Shown piece after piece: positions 7,197 to 16,241 of a stretch of DNA of 64,000 nucleotides (position 1 is the stretch's first letter; each line of letters starts with the position of its first letter). The stretch is from NCBI GenBank assembly GCA_005222965.1, contig NJBG01000001.1, positions 18,323 through 82,322 on the forward strand. The letters run 5' to 3'. The notes under the pieces are model-generated. The model made no database searches, was not told the origin of the DNA, and worked only from the letters and a program-made list of their open reading frames with translations. The stretch comes from Candidatus Woesearchaeota archaeon B3_Woes (GTDB lineage Archaea > Nanobdellota > Nanobdellia > Woesearchaeales > B3-WOES). Position numbers and translations under genes: made by a program.

Positions 7197-8393
7197 ATGA
7201 ACGTATTTGAAAAGTTTGGCTTAAGCCAAGAACTATTAAAATCAATTAAACATATGAATATTACAGAACCAACAGAGATACAAACTCTATCTATCCCACA
7301 TATTATGAAAGGAAAAGATGTTATTGGAGAATCTGCAACTGGTTCTGGGAAAACACTAGCATTTGGATGTGGGGTAATTGATCACACACTTCCTAAGAAA
7401 GGAGTACAAGCATTAATTTTAACTCCAACTAGGGAGATTGCAGAACAAGTAAAAGATGTTTTGAGAAAATTAGCATATCATAAACATTTGAATGTAATAT
7501 CAGTTTATGGAGGTGTATCAATTACTGCTCAAATTCAAGATTTAAAAAAAGCAGAAGTAGTCATTGCAACACCTGGAAGATTATTAGATCATCTTGAAAG
7601 AAGAACCATTGACTTAACAAGAATTAACTTATTAGTATTAGACGAAGCAGATAGAATGCTTGATATGGGATTTATAGATGATGTGGAAAGAATCATAAGA
7701 GCTTGTCCAAAAAAGAGACAAACATTATTTTTCTCAGCTACAGTTTCACGAGTGAAATCTTTGGCTAACAAACATATGAACAATGAAGTCATAGTCTCAG
7801 CTCAAAACATGGTTGATCCATCAAAACTCAAACAAGTATATTATAATGTTAAAAAAAACATGAAGTTGTCATTGTTAGTACACTTACTAAAGAAAGAAAC
7901 TTCAGGTTTAGTAATGGTTTTCTGTAATACTAGAAGAAACACCGACTTTGTCGCTAAAAATCTCAAAGCAAACAATATCAAAGCAACACCTATTCATGGA
8001 GGTTTAACACAGAATAAAAGAAAAAACACACTTAAAATGTTCAACACTGCAAAAGTAAGTGTATTAGTTTGTACAGATGTTGCAGCAAGAGGATTGGATA
8101 TTAACAATGTTTCACACGTATATAATTATGACATTCCAAAAGACACTAAAGAGTATGTTCATAGAATAGGTCGAACAGCAAGAGCAGGTGCTGAAGGACA
8201 AGTTGTTAATGTTTTATGTGAGTATGATTATGATAATTTTTCAAATGTTATGAATCAATATCGTAATTTCAACATTGAAGAAATAAAAATACCTTTCTTA
8301 GAGAAAGTCGTTGCAATCAGAACTGATGATTCAAGACGACAACCAATGAGAAGAGGACAGTTTCATAGTAGGAATAGAGGACATAGAAGATAG
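7197..8393 (+). CDS. DEAD-box ATP-dependent RNA helicase
   Basis: All core motifs are present in order: the Q-motif region (TEPTEIQT), motif I ATGSGKT, Ia PTREIAEQ, motif II DEADRMLD, motif III FFSAT, then HRIGRTARAG (motif VI). A short basic Arg/Gly/Gln tail (about residues 380-398) probably gives extra RNA binding. The protein unwinds short RNA duplexes with ATP and acts in ribosome assembly or mRNA turnover. At 398 residues it is the compact form. Its long structured leader and adjacency to the cold-shock gene suggest stress-linked regulation. Confidence 0.95.
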   Translation: MNVFEKFGLSQELLKSIKHMNITEPTEIQTLSIPHIMKGKDVIGESATGSGKTLAFGCGVIDHTLPKKGVQALILTPTREIAEQVKDVLRKLAYHKHLNVISVYGGVSITAQIQDLKKAEVVIATPGRLLDHLERRTIDLTRINLLVLDEADRMLDMGFIDDVERIIRACPKKRQTLFFSATVSRVKSLANKHMNNEVIVSAQNMVDPSKLKQVYYNVKKNMKLSLLVHLLKKETSGLVMVFCNTRRNTDFVAKNLKANNIKATPIHGGLTQNKRKNTLKMFNTAKVSVLVCTDVAARGLDINNVSHVYNYDIPKDTKEYVHRIGRTARAGAEGQVVNVLCEYDYDNFSNVMNQYRNFNIEEIKIPFLEKVVAIRTDDSRRQPMRRGQFHSRNRGHRR

Positions 8394-8402
8394 TTAAGAA
8401 TT

Positions 8403-8720
8403 CTAAGCAAACTCAACTTTTTTTGCTCTTGTACCTTGTCTCTGAGCATGGGTTTTTCCACACTCTTTACAAGTATACCTTAAATCAGTCTTTTTAGTCT
8501 GTTTTTTACCATATCTTTTCCAGGAACCCATTGCTTTTTTAGAAAATCTTCCAAGATTACCAAATCCACGTCTTAATCCTCTTGATTTTACTCTAGGTTT
8601 AGAACCTCTCGACATAGTATGAGCTTTATTCAAACCCTTAAATGATTGATTCTTTACAGTATGGACTGTATGCTTTTTACAAAAAGGACAAAGTCTTTTT
8701 ACTGATTTTGGTAGTTTCAT
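8403..8720 (-). CDS. rpl44e: Ribosomal protein eL42 (L44e)
   Basis: CPFCKKHT near the N-terminus and CKECGKTHAQRQG near the C-terminus make the zinc-binding pair of the eL42 family, with a basic linker between. It belongs to the large subunit near the E-site. The length of 105 is slightly above the usual 92-95. It converges on the DEAD-box gene with only 9 bases between stop codons. The ribosomal partner gene often found beside it, eS27, lies elsewhere in this window at 36.4 kb. Confidence 0.95.
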   Translation of the reverse strand: MKLPKSVKRLCPFCKKHTVHTVKNQSFKGLNKAHTMSRGSKPRVKSRGLRRGFGNLGRFSKKAMGSWKRYGKKQTKKTDLRYTCKECGKTHAQRQGTRAKKVEFA

Positions 8721-8812
8721 AGTAAATGAAGAAATTTGAGGTATTTAAAAAGCTTTCTTTTATGATGGGTTGTGTTTAAAAATTTTAGTTCAATATCATC
8801 TAAAAAGTAAAC

Positions 8813-9253
8813 TCATAAATACTTCTTTAGAGGTTTTAACATTGGTGATTGAGAGAAATGTATAGAAGCCCTAGCACTGTCTATTTTTTTATTTAAAAAA
8901 TCACTTAAGCTATAAAGAAATCCTTTTCTATACAATAATCTTCCAGCTTCCCTGTTTGTTTTCATATCTCCTCGTCCCATATTAATTGTTGTTGGAGAAG
9001 AATAAGGAGTATAAATATGCAGTTCAAGTTTGTTTTTTCTTGGAACCTTTAAGGTTTTCATAAGTTCACGTGTAGAATATGCTGCTGCATTACTGCCGCC
9101 AATCAAAACATAAAGATCAATATCCGACCTTTCAGGATCCCAACGATCAGTATTGTAACTGCCAAAAACTCTTACCTCTCTTAACAAAGGCCAGTTTTCT
9201 TTCATTGAATCAACAAGTTCTTCCAGAACTAATTCTACATCAGGAACCCTCAT
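8813..9253 (-). CDS. Minimal nucleotidyltransferase-fold protein
   Basis: The Pol-beta type active-site pattern GSYNTDRWDPERSDIDLYV (Gly-Ser then Asp-x-Asp) lies in the first 60 residues. The rest is about 90 residues without a recognised domain. The fold transfers nucleotides or is part of toxin-antitoxin pairs, but no HEPN partner is next to it. I choose the internal ATG at 9253 rather than 9298: a TATA element (TTTATAAT, 9273-9280) lies inside the longer frame and exactly 29 bases before that ATG, which predicts a leaderless mRNA. The substrate is unknown. Confidence 0.75.
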   Translation of the reverse strand: MRVPDVELVLEELVDSMKENWPLLREVRVFGSYNTDRWDPERSDIDLYVLIGGSNAAAYSTRELMKTLKVPRKNKLELHIYTPYSSPTTINMGRGDMKTNREAGRLLYRKGFLYSLSDFLNKKIDSARASIHFSQSPMLKPLKKYL

Positions 9254-9342
9254 AAAAAAAGGAATTAAAATAATTATAAAAAGCTTTCTTTTATTCAACT
9301 CTTCAGAAAGATTTAAATAAACAAATAACCAAAATCATAATA

Positions 9343-10788
9343 ATGAATAAACCAGTAGTATTAATCATAAGAGATGGATGGGGATACAGAAAAAACAAAA
9401 AAGACAACTATATCTCAGAAGCAAATACAATAAACACAGATAATTTAATGGAAAAATATCCAACAACAATACTAAAAGCTGCAGGAAAAGCAGTCGGACT
9501 ACCACCAAATTACCAAGGAAATTCTGAAGTTGGACATGTAACAATCGGTTCTGGAAGAATTATCAAACAACCTTTAACAAAAATTAATAAATCAATAAGA
9601 AAAGGAGATTTTTTCAGAAACAAACAATTCATAAACGCATTAAAAAACTGCAAAAAACACAATTCAACTTTACACATAATAGGATTACTACAAAAAGAAG
9701 GTGTTCATGCACATAAAAAACACCTTTATGCTCTATTAGACCTATGTAAAAAACAAAACTTCAAAAATTTTAAAATACACATAATAACAGATGGAAGAGA
9801 TGCTCCTCCTAAAAACAGCATAAAAAACATAAGACAACTTCTAAGAAAAACAAAAAACATAGCAACCATCTCAGGGAGATACTATGCTATGGATAGGGAT
9901 AAGAGATGGGACAGAACAAAAAAAGCATATGAATGTATTGCAAATGCAAATGCAGAAGAGTTTGAAAAACCAATAAAACTTCTAAAAACCTGTTACAAAA
10001 ATAATGAAACAGACGAATTCATAAAACCAAGAAAATCAAAAAATTACAAAGGAATTAAATCAAATGATTCTGTAATCTTTTATAATTTCAGAACAGACAG
10101 ATTAAGACAACTAACCCAACTTATTCTTAAAAAGAACATATTCCCAGTCACAATGACAAAATACTATAAACCTTCTAGAGCAAGAGTCGCTTTTGAAGAA
10201 CCAAAAACAAAAAACACCTTAGGAGAAGTCTTATCAAGAAATAAAATAAAACAATTAAGAATTAGCGAAACAGAAAAATATGCTCATGTAACATTCTTCT
10301 TCAATAATCAAATAGAAAAACCATACAAAAACGAAAAAAGAATCTTAATACATTCACCAAAAGTAGCTACTTATGATTTAAAACCAGAGATGAGTGCATA
10401 TAAAATAACATCAAGGCTGCTAAAAGAGATGGACAAATATAAATTCATCGTTGTAAACATAGTTAATGGAGATATGGTTGGACACACAAGTGTAAAAAAA
10501 GCTTGTCTTAAAGCAGCAGAAACAGTGGATAAATGTGTAAAGAAAATCACAGACAAAGTTTTAGAAAAAGATGGAACAGCTTTAGTATTCGCAGATCATG
10601 GAAATCTAGAAGATAAAGGTGGGAAATACCAAACATCTCATACAAAAAACAAAGTTCCTCTAATTGTTGTTTCAAATAAAAAATTAAAATTAAAGAACAA
10701 CAAAGGACTAAAAGATATAGCACCAACAGTCTTAAAACTTCTAAATATAAAACAACCAAAAGAAATGACTGGAAAAAGTATTATTTAA
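9343..10788 (+). CDS. gpmI: 2,3-bisphosphoglycerate-independent phosphoglycerate mutase (GpmI type)
   Basis: Motifs of the alkaline-phosphatase superfamily mutase are present: LIIRDGWGYR at the start, GNSEVGHVTIGSGR with the phosphorylated Ser, ITDGRDAPP, SGRYYAMDRDKRWDR, FADHGNLED and TSHTKNKVPL. It converts 3-phosphoglycerate to 2-phosphoglycerate using two Mn ions. At 481 residues it is the bacterial/plant-like GpmI form, slightly shorter than usual, not the archaeal ApgM. The product feeds the enolase encoded at 31-32 kb. Codon use is strongly A-rich and many Lys residues replace Arg. Confidence 0.95.
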   Translation: MNKPVVLIIRDGWGYRKNKKDNYISEANTINTDNLMEKYPTTILKAAGKAVGLPPNYQGNSEVGHVTIGSGRIIKQPLTKINKSIRKGDFFRNKQFINALKNCKKHNSTLHIIGLLQKEGVHAHKKHLYALLDLCKKQNFKNFKIHIITDGRDAPPKNSIKNIRQLLRKTKNIATISGRYYAMDRDKRWDRTKKAYECIANANAEEFEKPIKLLKTCYKNNETDEFIKPRKSKNYKGIKSNDSVIFYNFRTDRLRQLTQLILKKNIFPVTMTKYYKPSRARVAFEEPKTKNTLGEVLSRNKIKQLRISETEKYAHVTFFFNNQIEKPYKNEKRILIHSPKVATYDLKPEMSAYKITSRLLKEMDKYKFIVVNIVNGDMVGHTSVKKACLKAAETVDKCVKKITDKVLEKDGTALVFADHGNLEDKGGKYQTSHTKNKVPLIVVSNKKLKLKNNKGLKDIAPTVLKLLNIKQPKEMTGKSII

Positions 10789-10839
10789 TAATTTCTAAAG
10801 AAAGATTTATAAAGATAGTTCAAGTCCATATACTATAAA

Positions 10840-11409
10840 ATGTTAAGAGAATTTACCGAAATAAGAAAGGAATTATCAAAATATGATTCTAAAAGGGAAG
10901 AGCTAATAAAAAAAGCAAGAGAATTGCTAAAGATTTCTAAACAAGTTATCTACTCAACACACAGAGCAGATCTAAAACAAGCACAACAAAATACAACCAA
11001 AGCAAATAAAATAAAAAAAGAATTGGATAATATTGTTAATTTCAATAAAAAACTATTTTTTGAAGGAAGCTATTCAGATGCTTGCCAGGAATATGCAGAA
11101 GCATTGTGCTATTATAATTTTGTTAAGAATAAAAAACTAATAAGCTTCAAAACTCTAAAAATTAATTATGAAGATTACTTAATGGGAATATGTGATTTAA
11201 CAGGGGAACTAGGTAGAAGAGCAGTAGCACTAGCAACAAAAAGAAACCTAAAAGAAGTTGAAAAAATAAAGAATTTTGTTGAAGATGTTTATGGTGAATT
11301 TCTAAAATTTGATCTAAGAAATGGCCAATTAAGAAAAAAATCAGACTCAATTAAATGGAATCTAAAAAAATTAGAAGAAATCTTATACGATTTAAATAAG
11401 ATAAAATGA
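10840..11409 (+). CDS. Translin-family RNA/ssDNA-binding protein
   Basis: The all-helical protein ends in the translin signature: YEDYLMGICDLTGELGRRAV followed by DLRNGQLRKKSDSIKWNL. Archaeal translin homologues form ring-like octamers, and eukaryotic translin with TRAX makes the C3PO RNase. GELGRR holds an acidic residue in the catalytic region of TRAX-like members, but activity cannot be judged here. The stop overlaps the next ATG (ATGA), so it is co-translated with the M29-like peptidase. Confidence 0.9.
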   Translation: MLREFTEIRKELSKYDSKREELIKKARELLKISKQVIYSTHRADLKQAQQNTTKANKIKKELDNIVNFNKKLFFEGSYSDACQEYAEALCYYNFVKNKKLISFKTLKINYEDYLMGICDLTGELGRRAVALATKRNLKEVEKIKNFVEDVYGEFLKFDLRNGQLRKKSDSIKWNLKKLEEILYDLNKIK

Positions 11410-12341
11410 GTTCTCTACAAAAAGCAGCCCAAACTGCCTTAAAAGTTTGCATGGGCCTAAAACAAAATGAAAAGATTCTAATTATTTATGACACTAAAAA
11501 GAGAATATTAGCAAATGTTTTAGCAAAAGAAGCTAAAAAAGTAAAACTACTAAAAATTCCAGAATCAAAAGTTCATGGACAAGAACCCTCTAAAAAAACA
11601 GCAAACGAGATGTTAAAACATGATGTAATTATGATGGTTACATCAAAAAGCCTAAGCCATACAGATGCACGAAGAAAAGCATCTAAAAAAGGTGTAAGAA
11701 TTGCTTCAATGCCGGGGATTACAAAAGATATGTTTCTAAGAACAATGAAAGCAGATTATAATAAGATAGAAGAAAGAACAAATAAAATATCAGAATTACT
11801 AACAAAAGGAAAAAAAGTAAAACTAACAACAAAAAAAGGAACAAACATTATCATGAACATCAAAGGAAGAAGAGCTGAAAAAGGAGCGTTAATAAGAAAA
11901 AAAGGAAATTTCAAGAATCTTCCATCAGGAGAAGCATGTCTAGGACCTTTAGAAGGAACAACAAACGGAATTTTTGTTGTTGACTGCTGTTTTTTTGAAA
12001 AAGTAGACAAACCAATTAAAGTTACAGTAAAAAATGGATATGCAACAGAAATCAAAGGCGGAAAATCAGCTAAAAAACTAATAAAAATGCTGGAAAGCAT
12101 TAATCATAAAGATGCTTATGCAATAGCAGAATTAGGAATTGGCACAAATGATAAAGCAAAGATAACTGGAAACTTATTAGAAGATGAAAAAGTATTTGGT
12201 ACTGCTCATATAGCCTTAGGAAACAATATATCATATGGTGGAAAAATAAATGTTCCAATTCATTTAGATGGTGTTTTTAATAAACCAACAATTTTTATCG
12301 ATAATAAAAAAATAATGGATAATGGTAAATTAATTATTTAA
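11406..12341 (+). CDS. M29-family (thermophilic) aminopeptidase-like protein
   Basis: The C-terminal half has the metal-site pattern of M29 peptidases: LPSGEACLGPLEGTTNG, then AELGIGTN, then GTAHIALGNNISYGG with the following HLD. The N-terminal 110 residues fit the Rossmann-like domain of this family. Members remove N-terminal amino acids using two metal ions. At 311 residues it is shorter than the usual 370-410. The 4-base overlap with the translin gene marks an operon. A link between the two functions is not known. Confidence 0.8.
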   Translation: MSSLQKAAQTALKVCMGLKQNEKILIIYDTKKRILANVLAKEAKKVKLLKIPESKVHGQEPSKKTANEMLKHDVIMMVTSKSLSHTDARRKASKKGVRIASMPGITKDMFLRTMKADYNKIEERTNKISELLTKGKKVKLTTKKGTNIIMNIKGRRAEKGALIRKKGNFKNLPSGEACLGPLEGTTNGIFVVDCCFFEKVDKPIKVTVKNGYATEIKGGKSAKKLIKMLESINHKDAYAIAELGIGTNDKAKITGNLLEDEKVFGTAHIALGNNISYGGKINVPIHLDGVFNKPTIFIDNKKIMDNGKLII

Positions 12342-12922
12342 TCTTTCCAATCTCCTTCTGTAAATCTATTAGAACTAGTTAAATGCCATTCATGAGGATT
12401 AGATTCTTGTATCATATCAAACATCTTTTTTGCTGTTTCTGTAAATAATTTATCACGAACCTTAAGCCTAATATCTTTCCAATCTTTCATCAAACTATTT
12501 CCTTTAGAATATTGTTCAGCTAATTCCAGATCAACATCTAAATTATCAGCATCTTTTACAATCTTAGATTCAATAGTTTCTTGTTTCTCAAATTCATCTA
12601 TTAATTCTTTATATTCTTCAATAGAAGTGTCTTTTGTAGCTTCGTTTATGGCTTTTTTTTCATCCCTATTTGTAAACATTTTAGATAAATAATTAACATC
12701 TCCTACCCTGGTTTCAGGTATATCATGTATTAGAGCAATTTTTAATACTTTAGAACTATCTGCTTTTTCATGTTTAGCTAAAACTAATGAAATCCACATT
12801 GCACGAAAAGTATGTTCTGTTACATTTGAGAATTCAGGAGTTAAAAATTGGCTCCATGTTCTTTTTACAAACCTTAATGTTCCTATCTCATAAAGAAAAT
12901 TAACATCTTTTTTTATATCCAT
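12338..12922 (-). CDS. HD-domain nucleotidase (YfbR/HDDC2 family)
   Basis: The HD pattern TEHTFRAMWISLVLA, ALIHDIPETRVGDV and DADNLDVDLELAEQY matches the YfbR/HDDC2 group. These are metal-dependent 5'-deoxynucleotidases that hydrolyse dNMPs. The length of 194 is typical. It converges on the M29-like gene with stop codons overlapping by 4 bases. The conserved EHT, HD and D residues support an active enzyme. Confidence 0.88.
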   Translation of the reverse strand: MDIKKDVNFLYEIGTLRFVKRTWSQFLTPEFSNVTEHTFRAMWISLVLAKHEKADSSKVLKIALIHDIPETRVGDVNYLSKMFTNRDEKKAINEATKDTSIEEYKELIDEFEKQETIESKIVKDADNLDVDLELAEQYSKGNSLMKDWKDIRLKVRDKLFTETAKKMFDMIQESNPHEWHLTSSNRFTEGDWKD

Positions 12923-12953
12923 ATTAAAAACTAATTATAGAGATAATATAAAT

Positions 12954-13625
12954 TTATGTATTTTGGTTAGCTGAGGGATTTGCATAACAATTAGTATTTA
13001 TAGCGTTTGGTGATATTATAGGTGTGCCTTGATAATCTTCTTTTGTTAAAATATGAAAAAAATCAATATCGTATTGTGCTTTACTTTCTTTAACACCTTT
13101 ATTTTGAGCAATAACAACTAAATCTTTATGAGAAATACCATAAAATTGTCCAAAATGATTAGCAATATCTGCAAATACACCTGAGAACCAACTATCAGTA
13201 TTATCAACAGTACCATTGCTTAATCTATCTTCTAGTTGACAAGTTAAATCTCTAGTTGAGTAAGTTGAATATAAAACCTTTAATTCCACCCCTTCAATTG
13301 AAAATGGGCTTTCTAAGATATAATCTTCAATTCTATGTTCTACTTGATATTTTTCGTGAGCTTGTTTAATCATATCAGGAATTTCAGTTAAAAATTTATC
13401 TACAAGAGTACCATGAGTATCATCCATATTTTGAATTGTTCTGTATAAATCTGCATTTTTCAATCCTTCTCCTTGTACTAAATCTTCATATGAAATTGTA
13501 TCTGGATCATAACCTAAAGTATCACATAATTCGTCAAATTGATCACTACTCTCAATTTGTTTAATACATTTTATTATCCTTGATATGGTAATTTCATACC
13601 TTTTTAGTTTTTTATTTGATACCAT
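12954..13625 (-). CDS. Orphan protein, 223 aa
   Basis: I recognise no family. The protein is soluble, acidic and largely helical in its first 120 residues, with a Thr/Asn-rich tail ending in NPSANQNT. There is no signal peptide, membrane segment or metal motif. It lies 31 bases upstream of the HD nucleotidase gene on the same strand, so the two may share a transcript. A-rich sequence before the ATG leaves room for a promoter. Confidence 0.65.
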   Translation of the reverse strand: MVSNKKLKRYEITISRIIKCIKQIESSDQFDELCDTLGYDPDTISYEDLVQGEGLKNADLYRTIQNMDDTHGTLVDKFLTEIPDMIKQAHEKYQVEHRIEDYILESPFSIEGVELKVLYSTYSTRDLTCQLEDRLSNGTVDNTDSWFSGVFADIANHFGQFYGISHKDLVVIAQNKGVKESKAQYDIDFFHILTKEDYQGTPIISPNAINTNCYANPSANQNT

Positions 13626-13770
13626 ATTTACATTTCTTAATAATTCAAGGATTTAAGTATAAACAACAACTATTTATATCTTTCGTTTTTTTAATCACTT
13701 ATTAAGAGTAACTAAATTTATCTATTTAAAATAAGAAACAAATAAATACCCTTAATATTTCTTTAATCAT

Positions 13771-14955
13771 ATGAAATTTAAGATAATAAAAGAAGATGGA
13801 AAAGCCAGAACAGGTATTGTCACAACAAAACACGGAAATTTCCATACTCCTTCATTTACACCTGTAGCAACTCTAGCTTCTGTAAGAGCTTTAGACCAGG
13901 AAGATTTAGAAAAATTAGATGTAGAAGTTATTTTATCAAACACATATCACTTACATTTAAGACCAGGAGACAATATAATAAAAAAATTCAAGGGCTTGCA
14001 TAATTTTATGAATTGGCACAAACCAATTATTACTGATTCTGGAGGATTTCAGGCATTTTCCCTAGGATATGGAATGGAACACGGTGTAGGAAAGATAGCA
14101 AACAATATATTCCCAGGAAAAGAAGAGATTGAATACAAAGGAGAGAAATGGGCAAAAGTCACTGACAAAGGAGTTAGATTCAAAAACCCACTAAACGGAG
14201 ATAAAACAGAACTAACACCAAAAATATCAATGGAAATACAATCTAATCTTGGTTCTGACATTATTTTTGCATTTGATGAATGCACATCACCATTATCTGA
14301 TAAAAAATACACAAAAAAAGCCCTAGAAAGAACACATAAATGGGCTGTAGAATGCCTAAAATATAGAAACAAAGAACAAGCTTTGTTTGGAATTGTTCAG
14401 GGTGGAGCATTTAAAGATCTAAGAATCAAATCTTCTAAGTTTATTGGAAAATTAGATTTTGATGGATTTGGAATAGGGGGATCATTAGGAAAAACAAAAC
14501 AAGACATGTACAAAATTCTAGAATGGGTTATTCCATTGCTGCCAAAAAACAAACCAAGACACTTATTAGGTATTGGAGGTGTAGATGATATTCTAAATAG
14601 CGTAGAAAAAGGCGTAGATATGTTTGACTGTGTAACACCAACCAGATGGGGCAGAAGAGGTCATTTATTTATTTCTCCTGAAGAAGGAGGGAACATGGAA
14701 AACAAATACAAAATAATAATTAAACAAAACAAATACAAAGATGATAAAAAATCAATAGATAAATCCTGTAATTGTTATGTATGTAAAAACTATTCAAGAG
14801 CCTATCTAAGACATCTACACATGTCAAGAGAATGGACTTATTACAAATTAGCTTCTTATCATAATGAATACTTTATTCTAAATCTAATGAAAGAAATAAG
14901 AAAATCAATCAACAATAAAACTTTTAAAAAATTAAAAAAGAAATGGTTGAAATAA
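13771..14955 (+). CDS. tgt: Bacterial-type tRNA-guanine(34) transglycosylase
   Basis: The family motifs are present: NTYHLHLRPG, TDSGGFQAF (acid/base Asp), FDECTSP, GIVQGGAF and GVDMFDCVTPTR (nucleophile Asp). The zinc site CNCYVCKNYSRAYLRHL follows. They match bacterial Tgt, which exchanges G34 in GUN anticodons for preQ1 or queuine. Archaeal TgtA instead targets G15 and carries PUA-type domains, absent here. About 30 extra residues lie after FQAF (EHGVGKIANNIFPGK...), before the usual 'VKFRNP'-like block. A queuosine-precursor transporter gene lies 0.6 kb away. Substrates would include the tRNA-Asp(GUC) at 19.5 kb. Confidence 0.93.
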   Translation: MKFKIIKEDGKARTGIVTTKHGNFHTPSFTPVATLASVRALDQEDLEKLDVEVILSNTYHLHLRPGDNIIKKFKGLHNFMNWHKPIITDSGGFQAFSLGYGMEHGVGKIANNIFPGKEEIEYKGEKWAKVTDKGVRFKNPLNGDKTELTPKISMEIQSNLGSDIIFAFDECTSPLSDKKYTKKALERTHKWAVECLKYRNKEQALFGIVQGGAFKDLRIKSSKFIGKLDFDGFGIGGSLGKTKQDMYKILEWVIPLLPKNKPRHLLGIGGVDDILNSVEKGVDMFDCVTPTRWGRRGHLFISPEEGGNMENKYKIIIKQNKYKDDKKSIDKSCNCYVCKNYSRAYLRHLHMSREWTYYKLASYHNEYFILNLMKEIRKSINNKTFKKLKKKWLK

Positions 14956-14986
14956 AAACATTTATATATATAATATCTCAATTAAA

Positions 14987-15514
14987 TTGATGAAAAAATT
15001 AATATTGATTATTTTGTCAATTAGTTTATTAATAGGGTGTGCAAAAAACATGGATGAAAACAATAAAATAGTAATTCTTGAGACAAACCATGGAGATATC
15101 AAAATAAAATTATATAATGATATGCCAATAACATCAGGAAATTTTGAAAAACTAGTAAAACAAGGTTTTTATGATGGTGTTATATTCCATAGAATCATAA
15201 ACAATTTCATGATTCAAGGAGGAGATCCAACCGGAACAGGAACAGGGGGTCCAGGATATACAATTAAAGATGAATTTACAAATCATAATAAAAACAATAG
15301 AGGAACAATTTCAATGGCAAATGCTGGACCAAACACTGGCGGAAGTCAATTTTTTATTAATCTAGTTAATAACAATTTTTTAGATACAAAACATCCTGTG
15401 TTTGGAGAGGTTATTGAAGGAATGGATGTAGTAGATAAGATTGTTAAAGTAGCAAAAGATTCTAATGACAAACCATTAGAAGATGTAACAATTATTAAAG
15501 CAACATTAAAATAA
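14987..15514 (+). CDS. Lipoprotein cyclophilin-type peptidyl-prolyl isomerase
   Basis: A lipoprotein signal with lipobox LLIGC (Cys18) precedes a cyclophilin domain from about residue 28. Active-site motifs are FHRIINNFMIQGGD (catalytic Arg) and GGSQFFI. The protein should isomerise Xaa-Pro bonds of exported proteins at the outer face of the membrane, such as the S-layer. It follows tgt after 31 bases with a TATA-like stretch between. Its 3' end overlaps the convergent yhhQ-like gene by 9 bases. Confidence 0.92.
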   Translation: MMKKLILIILSISLLIGCAKNMDENNKIVILETNHGDIKIKLYNDMPITSGNFEKLVKQGFYDGVIFHRIINNFMIQGGDPTGTGTGGPGYTIKDEFTNHNKNNRGTISMANAGPNTGGSQFFINLVNNNFLDTKHPVFGEVIEGMDVVDKIVKVAKDSNDKPLEDVTIIKATLK

Positions 15515-16210
15515 TTTTTTAGTCTTCTTAATCTTTTTACTCCAATAGATAAAAGGAGTATCACAAACAGACACAACAAATTTCATTATATAAGAAACAA
15601 TAAATATCTGTATAACTATTGACCATTCAAAAATCATAGGTAAAAAAGTTCCAAAACCGACAAATGCTATCCATGTAAAAACAAAATTATCAATTAATTG
15701 AGAAACAATTGTAGAAAGATTATTTCTAAACCAAAGATATTTTCCTTTCATCTTTTTCTTCCACAAAGCAAAAACCCACACATCGTGTAATTGTGATACT
15801 AAAAATGCTGCTAAGCTTGCAAACGCAATCCTAGGTAAAAGACCAAAAATACTCTCTAAGGCAGGACTTAACATATCAGATTCATGAGGAACAAAAGCCA
15901 AAGAAATATGCATTATAACAGTAACTGTTATCAGAATAAAAAAACCAATCCAAACAGCTTTTCGTGCATCTTTTTTACCATAATTCTCATTAAGAATATC
16001 AGTAACTAAAAATGTAGTACCATAAATAATATTACCCATTGCAGTTACCAAACCAAAAAAACCAACAGTTTTCATAACTTGTATATTTGCTAAAATAATA
16101 GCCATTGCCATCCAGGCATATAAACCATTTCTACCAAAATATCTATAAGCTAGAATTATTCCTGCAAAATTCACAAACATCAATAAAATCCATAACAACT
16201 CATTTATCAT
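15506..16210 (-). CDS. YhhQ-family queuosine precursor transporter
   Basis: Six or so hydrophobic helices carry the family motif VTDILNENYGKKDARKAV in the third segment, plus SQLHDVWVFALWKK and later polar residues typical of YhhQ (VUT1). In bacteria this family imports preQ0/preQ1 or queuine. I choose the ATG at 16210: the longer frame starts with GTG at 16231, but TTTTAAATAG just before it looks like a promoter for a leaderless start. Proximity to bacterial-type tgt supports a role in queuosine salvage. Confidence 0.9.
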   Translation of the reverse strand: MINELLWILLMFVNFAGIILAYRYFGRNGLYAWMAMAIILANIQVMKTVGFFGLVTAMGNIIYGTTFLVTDILNENYGKKDARKAVWIGFFILITVTVIMHISLAFVPHESDMLSPALESIFGLLPRIAFASLAAFLVSQLHDVWVFALWKKKMKGKYLWFRNNLSTIVSQLIDNFVFTWIAFVGFGTFLPMIFEWSIVIQIFIVSYIMKFVVSVCDTPFIYWSKKIKKTKKLF

Positions 16211-16241
16211 AACATTAATTAGAATTAACACTATTTAAAAT

